NCBI GenBank assembly: GCA_024763055.1
Contig: JANTGH010000007.1
Span: 1 to 52,707, forward strand
Direction: 5' to 3'
Length of the DNA stretch: 52,707 bases
Origin: Desulfobulbaceae bacterium
GTDB lineage: Bacteria > Desulfobacterota > Desulfobulbia > Desulfobulbales > Desulfobulbaceae
The position numbers were made by a program, and so were the translations under genes. This document shows positions 36,129 to 45,619 of this stretch, piece by piece; position 1 is the first letter of the stretch; each line of letters begins with the position of its first letter. The notes below the pieces were generated by a model. The model was given only the letters and a program-made list of their open reading frames with translations. It was not told the origin of the DNA and did not search any database.

Positions 36129-36938
36129 ATGGCTCTGTTTATTCAAGATATTATTGACATCCTGCAGCAAATCGCACCTTTTGAACTGGCTGAATCATGG
36201 GATAATGTCGGCCTGCTGGCGGGAAACCCGACGGCTCGCGCCCATTCGCTACTGGTGGCACTGGATCCTGTTTCCTCTCTTTTTAACGAAGCCGAGTTCA
36301 GGAAGGCCAACGTCATAATCACCCATCATCCCGCTCTTTTTCATCCGCTGAAAGCCCTGCGCACCGACAAGCCCACCGGCTCCTTCCTGGCCGGGGCCAT
36401 GCAAAGGAACATCCATGTAATAGGTTGTCACACCAACCTGGATTCCGCTGTCGGCGGAGTAAGCGACGTGCTGGCGGAACGGATGGACCTGCGGAATATA
36501 GCGCCTCTTGTTCCCGCTGAAGACACGGATAGATGTTCCCGCGGCCTAGGGCGAATCGGTGAATGTGCCCGGCCGATGAGTCCTGCTGAATGTGTGCAAC
36601 AATTGAGAAAAGCCTGCCAGGCGCCCTGGCTGCTTGAAGCCGGAACTCGGCCTGACCAGGTGAAAAAAATAGCGGTCTGCGGCGGTTCCTGCTCGGAACT
36701 TGCCGAAACCGCTATGCTGGCAGGAGCTGACCTGTACATCACTGCCGAGGTAAAACATTCCATTGCCCGCTGGGCCGAAGAGACCGGGTTCTGGATCATC
36801 GACGGCGGGCATTTCGCCACTGAATACCCGGCCATCCTCCCCTTGCGGGAACGGCTGCAGCAGGAAATAGAAAAACGAAACGAAGAGCATAGGGTTTATG
36901 CGGTAAGGCAAAGACCACCGTTAACAATAATTGAGTAA
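36129..36938 (+). CDS. Nif3-like dinuclear metal-centre protein
   Basis: The 269-residue protein starts at ATG 36129, directly behind the tRNA terminator; no good ribosome site is visible. Nif3/YbgI markers include AESWDNVGLLAG (19-30), ITHHPALFHPLK with metal His residues (about 67-78), CHTNLDSAVGG (about 100-110), and near the end DGGHFATE. Sometimes annotated GTP cyclohydrolase 1 type 2, but the cellular role is not settled. It precedes the zinc-ribbon gene, a common order in bacteria. Confidence 0.9.
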   Translation: MALFIQDIIDILQQIAPFELAESWDNVGLLAGNPTARAHSLLVALDPVSSLFNEAEFRKANVIITHHPALFHPLKALRTDKPTGSFLAGAMQRNIHVIGCHTNLDSAVGGVSDVLAERMDLRNIAPLVPAEDTDRCSRGLGRIGECARPMSPAECVQQLRKACQAPWLLEAGTRPDQVKKIAVCGGSCSELAETAMLAGADLYITAEVKHSIARWAEETGFWIIDGGHFATEYPAILPLRERLQQEIEKRNEEHRVYAVRQRPPLTIIE

Positions 36939-37007
36939 AGGCAACCTGAATAAAAACGCCGGCTACCGGAGATCGGCGCAACTGAGACTGGAACAAGGAG
37001 TGAACCA

Positions 37008-37730
37008 TTGAACGACGAGATGAACCAACTCATCGACCTGCAGGAAATTGATACGGAACTTGCCGGATTTGATAGAGAAATCAGTGAACATGAGCAGGAG
37101 ATCAACAATCGGCAACAGTCGATAAGCGAAAAGGAAAATGCTATTGCAGCCTGTCGGGACAGGGTAACGGAACTGGAACAGAAACGGCGAACCATTGAAA
37201 TAGAAAATGAAGATGCTGTCGCCCGGATCAAGGATCGTCAGAACAAGATGATGCAGGTACAAACCAGCCGGGAACATCAGGCACTGCTCAAGGAAATTGA
37301 AGATAATAAACGATTAATCAAGGAATCGGAAGAGCAGCTTCTTGACACCATGGAGGCGATAGAGCAGGCGAACAAAGAAGCTACTGAACTTGAAAACCTG
37401 CTGGCAGGCGAGCAGAACTTACTCAAAAAAGAAACAGCGACAGTAACGAAAAAAATTAAAAAAATTAACACCCGTCGGAAAACTGTTGCCAAAAAACGGG
37501 ACAAACTTGCTTCTGCTTTAAATGTACCTCTGCTTAAACGGTACGACATCCTGCTGACAAAACGGGCTGGTCTGGCCGTTGTCCGGACTGTTGGCGGTGT
37601 CTGCCAGGGCTGCTTTATGTCTATGCCGCCACAGCAGTTCAATGAGGTACGCAAGGGTGACACGCTCCAAACCTGTCCAACCTGCCAACGCCTGCTCTAC
37701 TATCAGGAAGAGGAATGCGAAGAGGCATGA
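37008..37730 (+). CDS. Coiled-coil C4 zinc-ribbon protein (CdsZ-like, DUF164)
   Basis: The 240-residue protein has a long coiled coil (about 10-170, rich in Glu/Lys/Gln) followed by a C4 zinc ribbon (CQGC ... CPTC, about 202-230). TTG 37008 is chosen because AAGGAG lies 7 nt upstream; the ATG at 37020 is too far. The family is widespread beside nif3 and rnh genes and resembles tRNA- or translation-associated helical-hairpin proteins; exact function is unclear. Confidence 0.88.
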   Translation: MNDEMNQLIDLQEIDTELAGFDREISEHEQEINNRQQSISEKENAIAACRDRVTELEQKRRTIEIENEDAVARIKDRQNKMMQVQTSREHQALLKEIEDNKRLIKESEEQLLDTMEAIEQANKEATELENLLAGEQNLLKKETATVTKKIKKINTRRKTVAKKRDKLASALNVPLLKRYDILLTKRAGLAVVRTVGGVCQGCFMSMPPQQFNEVRKGDTLQTCPTCQRLLYYQEEECEEA

Positions 37731-37744
37731 AGCTGTAGGCGTTA

Positions 37745-38329
37745 ATGGACAGGCAGAGTATTATCCGTCGGCTGGCTGAACAGCTGACCGACGTGGAGTT
37801 ACACAGAATTTTTCCCGACACCTCGGCACAGACTATCCGTAGCCTGCTGCGGGGTAAAAAGGAAAAGAATTTGCCCCGGGGCGGCGCGACCGAACACAGG
37901 GCAAAACCAAAAAACATCACCTCCTGCACACTGTTTACCGATGGCGCTTCCCGCGGGAATCCCGGGCAGGCCGGTGCCGGGATGGTCCTCCTTGACGACA
38001 ATGGACAGGAGCTTTTAACCCGGGCTGAATATCTTGGCCGGTGCACCAATAATGTTGCTGAATACAAGGCCTTAATTCTCGGCCTTAATTCGGCCCTGGA
38101 AATGGGCTGCCCAGCGCTTGATGTATGCATGGATTCCGAACTTATTGTCCGCCAGATCACAGGTAGATACAAAGTTAAAAACACTGCTCTGAAGTCTCTT
38201 TTTGCCGAAGCGCAGGGATTACTCCGGGAATTTCGACATTTCACTATTACCCATATTCCAAGGGCAAAAAATGCGAGGGCCGATGAGCTTGCCAACCGGG
38301 GAATTGACGAAAAAGTGCGAAATGATTAA
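37745..38329 (+). CDS. RNase HI-like ribonuclease
   Basis: The 194-residue protein has an N-terminal helical extension (about 1-60) and an RNase H domain. Catalytic residues are visible: Asp in LFTDGASRGNPG (about 65), Glu in NNVAEYKAL (about 104), Asp in CMDSELIVRQI (about 127) and Asp in NARADELAN (about 180). It would cut RNA in RNA-DNA hybrids. It is 15 bp from the preceding gene and immediately before rnpB. Confidence 0.9.
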   Translation: MDRQSIIRRLAEQLTDVELHRIFPDTSAQTIRSLLRGKKEKNLPRGGATEHRAKPKNITSCTLFTDGASRGNPGQAGAGMVLLDDNGQELLTRAEYLGRCTNNVAEYKALILGLNSALEMGCPALDVCMDSELIVRQITGRYKVKNTALKSLFAEAQGLLREFRHFTITHIPRAKNARADELANRGIDEKVRND

Positions 38330-38342
38330 TTTCCAGCAAATG

Positions 38343-38709
38343 AGGGCGGGCGCATGATCGCTCCGGCTACCGGCCGGAGAGGAAAGTCCGAACACCACAG
38401 GGCACGGTGGTTCGTAACGCGAACCGCGGGCAACCACGGGAAAGTGCCACAGAAAATACACCGCCGATGGAATGCGTGCATTCACAGGCAAGGTTGAAAT
38501 GGCGAGGTAAGAGCTCACCGCTTTCGTGGCGACACAAAAGGCAGGGTAAACCCCACCGGGTGCAAGACCAAATAGGGAAGCGTTTGAGGGCTGCCCGCCT
38601 GAAGCTTCCGGGTAGGTCGCAAGAGCTGCCGGGCGACCGGCATCCCAGTCAAATGATCATGGCCTGTACAAACAGGGACAGAATTCGGCTTACAGCCCGC
38701 CCTTTTTTT
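38343..38709 (+). ncRNA. rnpB: RNase P RNA, bacterial class A
   Basis: P1 pairs GGGCGGGC (38344-38351) with GCCCGCCC (38695-38702), and a T run ends the gene. Conserved segments: GAGAGGAAAGTCCGAACACC (P4/J-region), GGTAAACCCCACCGGGTGCA region, ACAAAAGGCAGGG and near the 3' end ACAGAATTCGGCTTACAG, the invariant tail. It processes 5' leaders of pre-tRNAs. The predicted start lies about 14 bp past the RNase H stop. Confidence 0.96.
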
Positions 38710-39020
38710 ATACCTAAATCCTGCAGTCGTCATGCGGTCAAGCCGCATCACTGTTCGTTCACCGAGAATGTTGAGATAGGTGCAGATGCAAGGAGGCAAG
38801 CGAATTTCGGCACAGGCATACTGGTTGGTACGTCGAGCACGAAACTCGTGAAGCCGACACCGTAGATGAGCCTGTACCGACGTTTGAATGCCGGATAACC
38901 ATAGGATTTAGTTATATAAAAACGTCCTGCAAAACATTGACTCTTGGGCCGCTTGCATTGTTCGTTGCGGCTGTGTCCTTAAAATTTTTGTCCAGCCATG
39001 CTGGTTTCAGGCAACAGACC
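38710..39020. other. Spacer between rnpB and ispDF with a long inverted repeat
   Basis: TCGGCACAGGC (38807-38817) can pair with GCCTGTACCGA (38870-38880), one G-U pair, enclosing a small hairpin CACGA-AAC-TCGTG (38838-38850). This could be a structured leader or a dispersed element. No gene is supported. The ispDF frame is open upstream to 38937 but those residues are not IspD-like. Confidence 0.45.
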
Positions 39021-40256
39021 ATGGGCAGTCAGGAAACGAAACCTCAAAACTTGGACTGCGGCACACCGAATCAACTTAAGGCTGGTGTAATTCTTCCGGC
39101 CGCCGGTTCCGGCGCCAGAATGGAATCCATTACACCCAAACAGTTCCTGCAACTCGCCGGCGAGCCAATTCTGATTCATACCATTAAGGTCTTTGCAGGC
39201 TGCCCCGCGATACACTGCATTATCCTTGCGGTGGCCGCTAGCCAGGAAGCACGAGTCAAAAAACTCCTTACCGAGTTCCTTTCCATTGAAACCCGGCAAA
39301 AAATTCGGGTCACCAAAGGAGGGGCAACACGCCAGCAGTCGGTTAAGGCCGGTCTTGACGCTCTGCCTGATGATATCCAACTTGTCCTTGTTCACGACGG
39401 GGCCCGCCCGCTCGTAGGCAGGGAACTTATCAACGCCTGCCTGCGGAAAACCCGGGAACAGGGCACGGCCATTGCCGCTATACCCGTCAATGACACGCTT
39501 AAACAGGCAGACGCCGACGGTCTTATCGGTAAAACCATTGACAGATCCAATGTATTTCGGGCGCAAACCCCTCAGGGAGCGCAACGACAGCTCCTTGAGC
39601 AAGCGTATCTTGTGGCGGAAGAGGACAACTTCATCGGTACGGATGAGTCTTCTTTACTGGAACATGCGGGTATTCCGGTTGCCATTGTCCCAGGTGAGGA
39701 AGGAAATATAAAAATCACCCGGCCCGATGATCTACGGATTGCCGGCGGGCTGCTTGGAGAAGAGAATATGTTGCGTATCGGTCATGGATTTGACGCCCAC
39801 CGGCTGGTAGAGGGTCGACCATTAATCATCGGTGGAGAGGTCATTGATTATCCTCTTGGTCTACTTGGACATTCAGATGCTGATGTCCTCAGCCACGCGC
39901 TGATTGACGCAATTTTAGGCGCCCTTGGCAAAGGGGATATCGGTAAGCATTTTCCGGACACGGACGACAGATACAAGGGAATCAACAGCCTGAAATTACT
40001 CGAAGAGGTCATCGGTCTAACCAATGACACGGGATATGCTCTCTCCAATGCCGACTTGACCATTCTCTGCCAGCGACCCAAACTGGCCCCCCATATAGAA
40101 AAGATGCAGCAAAACCTCGCCGCAGCCTGTGGGGCCGCCCCAGAAACAATCAACATCAAAGCAACAACCACAGAAAAGATGGGTTATACTGGACGAGGAG
40201 AAGGTATTGCCGCCCACGTCGTGGTCCTGCTGCGAGAGAATCCGACGAAGATATGA
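39021..40256 (+). CDS. ispDF: Bifunctional IspD/IspF
   Basis: The 411-residue fusion of two MEP-pathway enzymes starts at ATG 39021. The N-terminal IspD (about 20-245) has GVILPAAGSGARM and TPKQFLQLAG for CTP binding, VHDGARPLV, and RAQTPQGAQ. The C-terminal IspF (about 250-411) has GHGFDAHRL with metal Asp and His, GHSDADVLSHALIDA, DIGKHFPDTD and TTTEKMGYTGRGEG. The intervening IspE step is not encoded here. It supplies isoprenoid precursors. The stop overlaps the next start in ATGA. Confidence 0.96.
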   Translation: MGSQETKPQNLDCGTPNQLKAGVILPAAGSGARMESITPKQFLQLAGEPILIHTIKVFAGCPAIHCIILAVAASQEARVKKLLTEFLSIETRQKIRVTKGGATRQQSVKAGLDALPDDIQLVLVHDGARPLVGRELINACLRKTREQGTAIAAIPVNDTLKQADADGLIGKTIDRSNVFRAQTPQGAQRQLLEQAYLVAEEDNFIGTDESSLLEHAGIPVAIVPGEEGNIKITRPDDLRIAGGLLGEENMLRIGHGFDAHRLVEGRPLIIGGEVIDYPLGLLGHSDADVLSHALIDAILGALGKGDIGKHFPDTDDRYKGINSLKLLEEVIGLTNDTGYALSNADLTILCQRPKLAPHIEKMQQNLAAACGAAPETINIKATTTEKMGYTGRGEGIAAHVVVLLRENPTKI

Positions 40257-41389
40257 GCGTAAATCCGGAACGGCTTGCCGCCACCTTTATCAAACTCTGT
40301 GAAACCGACAGTCCCTCCCGCCATGAGGGAAAAATCGCAAATGAGCTGAAAAAAATATTTGCCGTCCTCTCGCCTGACACTTCTTTTGAAGATGAATCCG
40401 CAGCCATAACCGGCTCGGAAAGCGGCAACCTCTTTTTCCATTTTAGCGGGACCACGGAAAAAGAACCCATTTTTTTTAACTGCCATATGGATACGGTAGA
40501 GCCAGGGGTCGGTGTTCGGGTCAAACGGGAGGACGATCTTTTTACCAGCGCGGGCGATACGGTCCTCGGCAGCGATGACAAATCAGGGATTGCCGCCCTG
40601 ATCGAGGCCATACGGGTCATCCGGGAGCGGAATCTTCCCTTCCGGCCCGTGGAATTCGTATTCACCACCTGCGAAGAAATCGGCCTGTTAGGGGCAAAAG
40701 CCCTGAAGCCGCAGGATATACGGGCAAAATTCGGCTATTCCCTGGACTCCAGCGGCGCCGGCCGGGTGATCATAGGAGCGCCGGCCGCCAACAGACTGAA
40801 GATACAGGTACATGGTGTCGCCGCCCACGCCGGATTGCATCCTGAATGGGGCATCAACGCCATTGTTCTTGCCGGCCGGGCCCTGGCTCAAGCTCCAAAC
40901 GGACGAGTTGACGAAAACACAACGGTCAATTTCGGCACCATCCGCGGCGGCATGGCCTCAAATATCGTCCCTGAAAAAGTATTAATTGAAGGGGAAGTCC
41001 GCAGTCATTCGCAACAGCGGCTTGTTGAACTCACCCAAAAAGTGAAGGAGGCATTTACAACAACTCTTAATGACTGGCAGGACCTGACAGGCGCGGCCAA
41101 GGGCAAACCAGGCGTTGACTTCACCTCGGAACCTGATTTTCCCCTGATGCAGCTTGATCCGGACAGTAAGGTCATCAGCGTGGTCAGGAAGGCGGCAAAA
41201 TCCATTGATATGCGGCTTGAACTTACAGTGGCCGGCGGCGGCAGCGATGCCAACATCTTCAATGGCTACGGCCTGCAGACCGCCATCATCTCCACCGGCA
41301 TGACCCATGTCCATTCCACCGATGAACAGGTCGAACTCCAGGACATGGTCGAGCTGACCCGCCTGATTCTGGCCCTGCTCACTCTATAG
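40253..41389 (+). CDS. M20-family metallopeptidase, PepT/YqjE-like
   Basis: The 378-residue cytoplasmic zinc peptidase has FFNCHMDTVEPG (first metal His and catalytic Asp, about 76-87), LGSDDKSGIAAL (bridging Asp, about 104-115), FVFTTCEEIGLLGAK (catalytic Glu, about 134-148) and the last metal His in GMTHVHSTDEQV. A dimerisation lid lies about 180-290. It resembles tripeptidase T but is nearer the YqjE-type branch. Coupled to ispDF by a 4-nt overlap, without evident functional link. Confidence 0.9.
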   Translation: MSVNPERLAATFIKLCETDSPSRHEGKIANELKKIFAVLSPDTSFEDESAAITGSESGNLFFHFSGTTEKEPIFFNCHMDTVEPGVGVRVKREDDLFTSAGDTVLGSDDKSGIAALIEAIRVIRERNLPFRPVEFVFTTCEEIGLLGAKALKPQDIRAKFGYSLDSSGAGRVIIGAPAANRLKIQVHGVAAHAGLHPEWGINAIVLAGRALAQAPNGRVDENTTVNFGTIRGGMASNIVPEKVLIEGEVRSHSQQRLVELTQKVKEAFTTTLNDWQDLTGAAKGKPGVDFTSEPDFPLMQLDPDSKVISVVRKAAKSIDMRLELTVAGGGSDANIFNGYGLQTAIISTGMTHVHSTDEQVELQDMVELTRLILALLTL

Positions 41390-41410
41390 GCCGCCTTGTA
41401 CAAGTGAAGA

Positions 41411-42469
41411 TTACCGAAAAATCACCCTACCCGTTTTTTTGCCCTGAACCACCTCGCCGATGATCCGGCCTTCCAGCCCATAACCCGCCTTTCTCAGGCC
41501 GGAAAGCAACACCTCGGCATCTTCCGCAGGCATAGCGTATACAAGGCCGCCCGAGGTCTGAGGGTCGTAGCAGATCATTTCCAGCCCGTCGGCTTCCGCT
41601 TGCCCGCTGTCCACCGAGCCGCGGTAAAACGTACGGTTGGTATGTGCGCCTTCCGGAATAATTCCCATATCGGCAAATTCAAGCGTGCCCTCAAGAACAG
41701 GCACCTCCGAACGATGAACCAGTACTGATACCCCTGAGGCCTCAGCCATTTCATGGAGGTGCCCCAAGAGACCAAAACCGGTGATATCGGTACAGGCATG
41801 CACCATTATATCCAACTCCCTGATCAGTTCGGCCGGTAAACGGTTAAGCGTTGCCATGAGTTCAACAATACGGGACTCAACACCTTCCCCTGCAAGCCCG
41901 CCCTTCAGGGCGGTGGATAAAATTCCCGTTCCCAGGGGCTTGGTCAGCACCAATACGTCCCCGACCGCAGCCCCCGCATTAAGCAATACCTTGTCGGGAT
42001 GAACAATGCCGGTCACCGACAGCCCATATTTCAACTCCGTATCCTCTATGGAATGGCCTCCGACCAGCAGGGCGCCGGCTTCCTTTATCTTTTCCAGTCC
42101 ACCCTCAACAACCTGACGAAAAACCCTGTCATCCATGGTCTTCACCGGACAGGCAAGGATGTTCATGCAGAGAAGCGGCCAGCCCCCCATAGCGTAGACA
42201 TCAGAAAGGGCATTGGCGGCCGTGATTCGCCCAAATTCGAAAGGATCATCAACAATTGGTGTAAAAAAATCCAGGGTCTGGATAAGCGCAGTTGTATCAT
42301 CCAGACGATAGACTCCGGCATCATCGCAGGTTTCCGATCCGACAATCAGGTTGACATCGGTCGGCAGCTGCAGGCCGCATAGTATTTGACCCAGGTCCCC
42401 CGGGCCCAATTTAGCAGCTCAACCAGCGGCTTTAACCGTCGTCGTCAATCGTGTTTGTTCGTGTTGCAT
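41411..42469 (-). CDS. selD: Selenide, water dikinase containing selenocysteine
   Basis: The gene runs from ATG 42469 through an in-frame TGA at 42421-42419 (codon 17) to 41411, 352 residues. Upstream of the TGA the frame reads QTRLTTTVKAAG, and after it AAKLGPGDL, so the product has Sec at the catalytic position (usually Cys or Sec) followed by Lys20. Further motifs are ETCDDAGVYRL, GRITAANALSDVYAMGG, VGGHSIED and TDITGFGLLGH. SelD makes selenophosphate from selenide and ATP, the donor for Sec-tRNA. A caller that treats TGA as stop would start 60 bp late and miss the active site. No selA or selB is in view. Confidence 0.95.
42384..42410 (-). promoter_or_regulatory. Candidate bacterial SECIS hairpin in selD
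   Basis: About 14 nt after the UGA, CCCGGG-GGA-CCTGGG (42404-42390) forms a six-pair stem with one G-U and a G-containing apical loop; TTGG/TCAA extends it below. Position and size match bacterial SECIS elements read by SelB. Confidence 0.65.
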
Positions 42470-42697
42470 GTTTATTTAAACTTGAAAAAAATTATTCTTT
42501 CAACTCCAGATAGTTGTCCATAGGGTCGCCGGCACGTCAGCAAAGGTACCCAATCGCCTCATTACAGCCAAACTTTCAACCACATTATAAATATTTCAAC
42601 ATAATTTCGCCTTATTCTACCCGATGTTCGTATATTTTGTTGAAAAAAAGACAGGAATCTGTTTTGAAAGAATTTACTCATAATCATTTTCTTCATG

Positions 42698-42736
42698 GAA
42701 GGCACAGGGAATTATAATCTTTGTGCCTTCTCAATT
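42698..42736 (+). terminator. Hairpin upstream of purF, terminator or attenuator
   Basis: GAAGGCACA (42698-42706) pairs with TGTGCCTTC (42722-42730), 15-nt loop, then TCAATTTTT. The stem is moderate and the T tract is offset by four bases. It lies about 30 nt before the purF start; no plus-strand gene ends here, so attenuation is possible. Confidence 0.4.
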
Positions 42737-42762
42737 TTTATATCAAGACGGGTTGCAGGTAG

Positions 42763-44193
42763 ATGAGGTACAATATTTCCGACACAATGCTGTCGACCAG
42801 ACCAAAACATGAATGCGGAATCTGCGGCATTTATGGTCATGAAGACGCTGCAAAACTTACCTATTTTGGATTATACGCACTGCAGCACAGAGGCCAGGAA
42901 AGCGCCGGAATTATTGCCGGAGACGGAAACAAGGTAACCCTGCACAAGGACATGGGCCTGGTCCCGGAAGTCTTTACCGAAGCCAACCTGAAACAACTCT
43001 CCGGACACCTCGCCGTCGGCCACGTACGGTATTCCACAACCGGTGAATCAAACATCATCAATACCCAGCCCTTCCTGGTTACCCACAAGGGCATGCCTCT
43101 TGCCGTCGCCCATAACGGAAACCTTGTCAACTCGCTGGATCTGCGCAGACATCTTGAGGAAAAAGGGTCGATCTTTCAGACGACCATGGACAGTGAAATC
43201 GTTGTCCACCTCATGGCCCGCACCCTGGATATGGGCCTGGCCAAGGCCATCAAGGAAACCTTTGCCTGCATCAAGGGAGCCTACTCCATTCTTCTGATGA
43301 CCAAGGACACCATGATTGCCGTGCGCGACCCCAACGGATTCCGCCCCCTCTGTCTCGGTCGCCTGGAAAACGGTGCCTACGTGGTGGCTTCGGAAACCTG
43401 CGCTCTGGATCTGATTGAAGCCGAATACCAGCGTGATGTTGAACCCGGTGAAGTGCTGATAATCAACCAAAACGGACTCAAATCCATTTTTCCCTGGTCG
43501 CCGCGCCAAAAAAGTTTCTGCATCTTTGAACAGGTCTACTTTGCCCGTCCGGACAGCGACGTCTTCGGGTTTAATGTCTATGAAGCCCGTAAACGCATGG
43601 GGGAAATTCTTGCCCGGGAGGCCAAGATAGACGCCGACTTTGTCATGCCCTTTCCCGATTCCGGTAATTACGCGGCTCTCGGCTACTCGCATGCCTCCGG
43701 TATTCCGTTGGAAATGGGCATGATCCGCAACCATTATGTGGGACGGACCTTTATCCAGCCAAGCCAATCCATGCGTGACTTCTCGGTCCGGGTCAAACTG
43801 AATCCGGTTCGTTCACTGCTTAAGGACAAACGGGTTATCATTGTTGAAGATTCCATTATCCGGGGCACCACCGGCCGCAGCAGAGTTCGCTCACTACGCA
43901 AGATGGGTGCCAGAGAAATTCACATGCTGGTCAGTTGTCCTCCCACCTGCCATCCCTGTTATTATGGCATTGATTTCCCTTCCAACAAGGAACTTATAGC
44001 CGCAAAGAACAGCATTCCTGAAATCGCCGCCCATCTCGATTTGGACTCACTGAACTATTTAAGCCTTGAAGGATTGGTTGAGGCTACCGGTCTTGGCCGG
44101 GAAAATTTTTGTCTTGCCTGCTTTAACGGCAAGTATCCCATTGAACCGGATCCTGACTTCCAAAAGGATGCCCTGGCGGGATGCGGTTGCTGA
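42763..44193 (+). CDS. purF: Amidophosphoribosyltransferase
   Basis: The 476-residue enzyme makes phosphoribosylamine from PRPP and glutamine, the first committed step of purine synthesis. A short propeptide (about 17 residues) precedes the nucleophile Cys of CGICGIYGHEDA. The glutaminase domain has LYALQHRGQESAGI and VGHVRYSTTG; the PRPP loop is VIIVEDSIIRGTT. Late cysteines (CPPTCHPCYYG and FCLACFNGKYP) fit the 4Fe-4S type found in Bacillus PurF. The nearer ATG 42787 is an alternative start. Confidence 0.95.
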   Translation: MRYNISDTMLSTRPKHECGICGIYGHEDAAKLTYFGLYALQHRGQESAGIIAGDGNKVTLHKDMGLVPEVFTEANLKQLSGHLAVGHVRYSTTGESNIINTQPFLVTHKGMPLAVAHNGNLVNSLDLRRHLEEKGSIFQTTMDSEIVVHLMARTLDMGLAKAIKETFACIKGAYSILLMTKDTMIAVRDPNGFRPLCLGRLENGAYVVASETCALDLIEAEYQRDVEPGEVLIINQNGLKSIFPWSPRQKSFCIFEQVYFARPDSDVFGFNVYEARKRMGEILAREAKIDADFVMPFPDSGNYAALGYSHASGIPLEMGMIRNHYVGRTFIQPSQSMRDFSVRVKLNPVRSLLKDKRVIIVEDSIIRGTTGRSRVRSLRKMGAREIHMLVSCPPTCHPCYYGIDFPSNKELIAAKNSIPEIAAHLDLDSLNYLSLEGLVEATGLGRENFCLACFNGKYPIEPDPDFQKDALAGCGC

Positions 44194-44302
44194 TTATTAA
44201 TTTTTTTGGTGGTTCCTGCAGCCAAATATGATATTCTTCAGTTGACGGGACAACAGAGCCCTCATATCATCAAGCGTAACAGGGGCCGTTGTTCAGGCAC
44301 TA

Positions 44303-44497
44303 ATGGCTGAAATCAGTATAGACACCTATCTATGCAGCGGTTGTGCTGCCTGCGTGGAAATATGTCCACTGGTTTTCCGCTTGGATCCGATCAATGAAAA
44401 AGCGGAATTGATCCGGCTGCAACCGGAGATTACAGATGATGTCTACCTTGCTGCTGCCTATTGTCCTGAAAAATGTATAGAAATCATTGAAGGTTAA
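44303..44497 (+). CDS. Small single-cluster ferredoxin
   Basis: The 64-residue acidic protein has CSGCAACVEICP (Cys 11, 14, 17, 21) and a late CPEKC pair. This is the layout of monocluster [4Fe-4S] (or [3Fe-4S]) ferredoxins of sulphate reducers. It is a soluble one-electron carrier. It lies 43 bp before the bd-like operon; partner unknown. Confidence 0.88.
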   Translation: MAEISIDTYLCSGCAACVEICPLVFRLDPINEKAELIRLQPEITDDVYLAAAYCPEKCIEIIEG

Positions 44498-44539
44498 ACA
44501 GAGGAAGACAGTCTCTTTCCACAAGCCAAGGAGGTTCCC

Positions 44540-45619
44540 ATGAATCCCGCCACCCTTATTCCAACACCCGATGCAATCCCGGTTGGCTGGGGCTGGTTTC
44601 AACTCCTGCTGACTTTGACATTTTACCTGCATATCCTGGCCATGAACGTCATGCTGGGCACGGTGATCATCGCCTTTGTCCAGAACTTTTCCTCTGAAGG
44701 CAAATCTCTGCCCGTGAGCCGGCAGATTGCAAAAAAACTCCCCTACACCATTGCCCTTGCCGTAAATCTCGGCGTCGCGCCTCTTCTCTTTGTCCAGGTT
44801 ATTTACGGACATCTCATCTATGTCAGTTCAATCCTTATGGGTGTCTTCTGGCTCTCAATTGTCGCCCTGCTGATCATTGCCTATTATTCCGCCTATATTT
44901 ACTGTTATCGTTATAAAAACATGCGGGCCGGACGCATGGTGACCACAGGCCTCACCACGCTTTCCCTGCTCTGCATAGGCTTTTTCCTCAGCAATAACAT
45001 AACGATGATGCAGAACCCGGAATTCTGGCCCCGTTTTTTTGACCATCCTGATGGTTTTCTCCTGCACTTCAGTGACCCAACCCTTATTCCCCGCTACCTG
45101 CATATGATCGTTTCCGCCATTGCCGTAGGAGGCCTGGCCATAGCGCTCTGGTACACATACCAGGCATCGCGGGGGCAAGAGGATTGTTCACAGTGGATCA
45201 AATACGGATGTAACTGGTTTGCCGGGGCCACGATCGCCAACTATGGACTCGGCTTCTGGTTTTTCGGGGTTCTGCCGCACGGACTCATCAATCCGGCCAC
45301 ACTCGTCGGCGGCCTGTTTTCCCTTTTTCTCATTCTGGCCGTTATCACCGGCGCGCTATCGATTATCTCAGCCATGCGTTATCGACCGCTGCCGGCTACC
45401 TGGTATACCCTGGGTACCATCCTGCTCATGGTGCTTGCGCGCGACTTTCTCCGGGCCGCCTATCTACAGCCCTGGTTTTCTCCTGCCGAGCTGACCGTAC
45501 AACCGGCCTGGTCCCCTTTTATCCTCTTTCTCCTCTTTTTTATTGCCGGCCTGATCCTTATCGGTTGGATGCTGAAAATCACCTATGTCAGTCTTCGGAA
45601 TAGGGAGGTGCAGTCATGA
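44540..45619 (+). CDS. Polytopic membrane subunit, diverged CydA-like
   Basis: The 359-residue protein has about nine membrane helices. The first (LLLTLTFYLHILAMNVMLGT, with His about 31) aligns with the first helix of the next protein and with the CydA helix carrying the haem b595 His. Near the end LARDFLRAAYLQPWF sits where CydA has GRQPW. RYLHMIVSAIAVGG holds a second buried His. I infer a second CydA-derived subunit instead of a CydB, with moderate confidence. AAGGAGG precedes the ATG and the stop overlaps the next start in ATGA. Confidence 0.7.
   Translation: MNPATLIPTPDAIPVGWGWFQLLLTLTFYLHILAMNVMLGTVIIAFVQNFSSEGKSLPVSRQIAKKLPYTIALAVNLGVAPLLFVQVIYGHLIYVSSILMGVFWLSIVALLIIAYYSAYIYCYRYKNMRAGRMVTTGLTTLSLLCIGFFLSNNITMMQNPEFWPRFFDHPDGFLLHFSDPTLIPRYLHMIVSAIAVGGLAIALWYTYQASRGQEDCSQWIKYGCNWFAGATIANYGLGFWFFGVLPHGLINPATLVGGLFSLFLILAVITGALSIISAMRYRPLPATWYTLGTILLMVLARDFLRAAYLQPWFSPAELTVQPAWSPFILFLLFFIAGLILIGWMLKITYVSLRNREVQS

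Noticed and set aside
38407-38865. 152-codon frame and its minus-strand partner
   Set aside because: Both lie in RNase P RNA and its 3' spacer.
42411-42469. Frameshift or nonsense mutation at the start of selD
   Set aside because: The TGA sits exactly at the catalytic Sec/Cys position, with conserved residues on both sides and a SECIS-like hairpin, so it is recoding.
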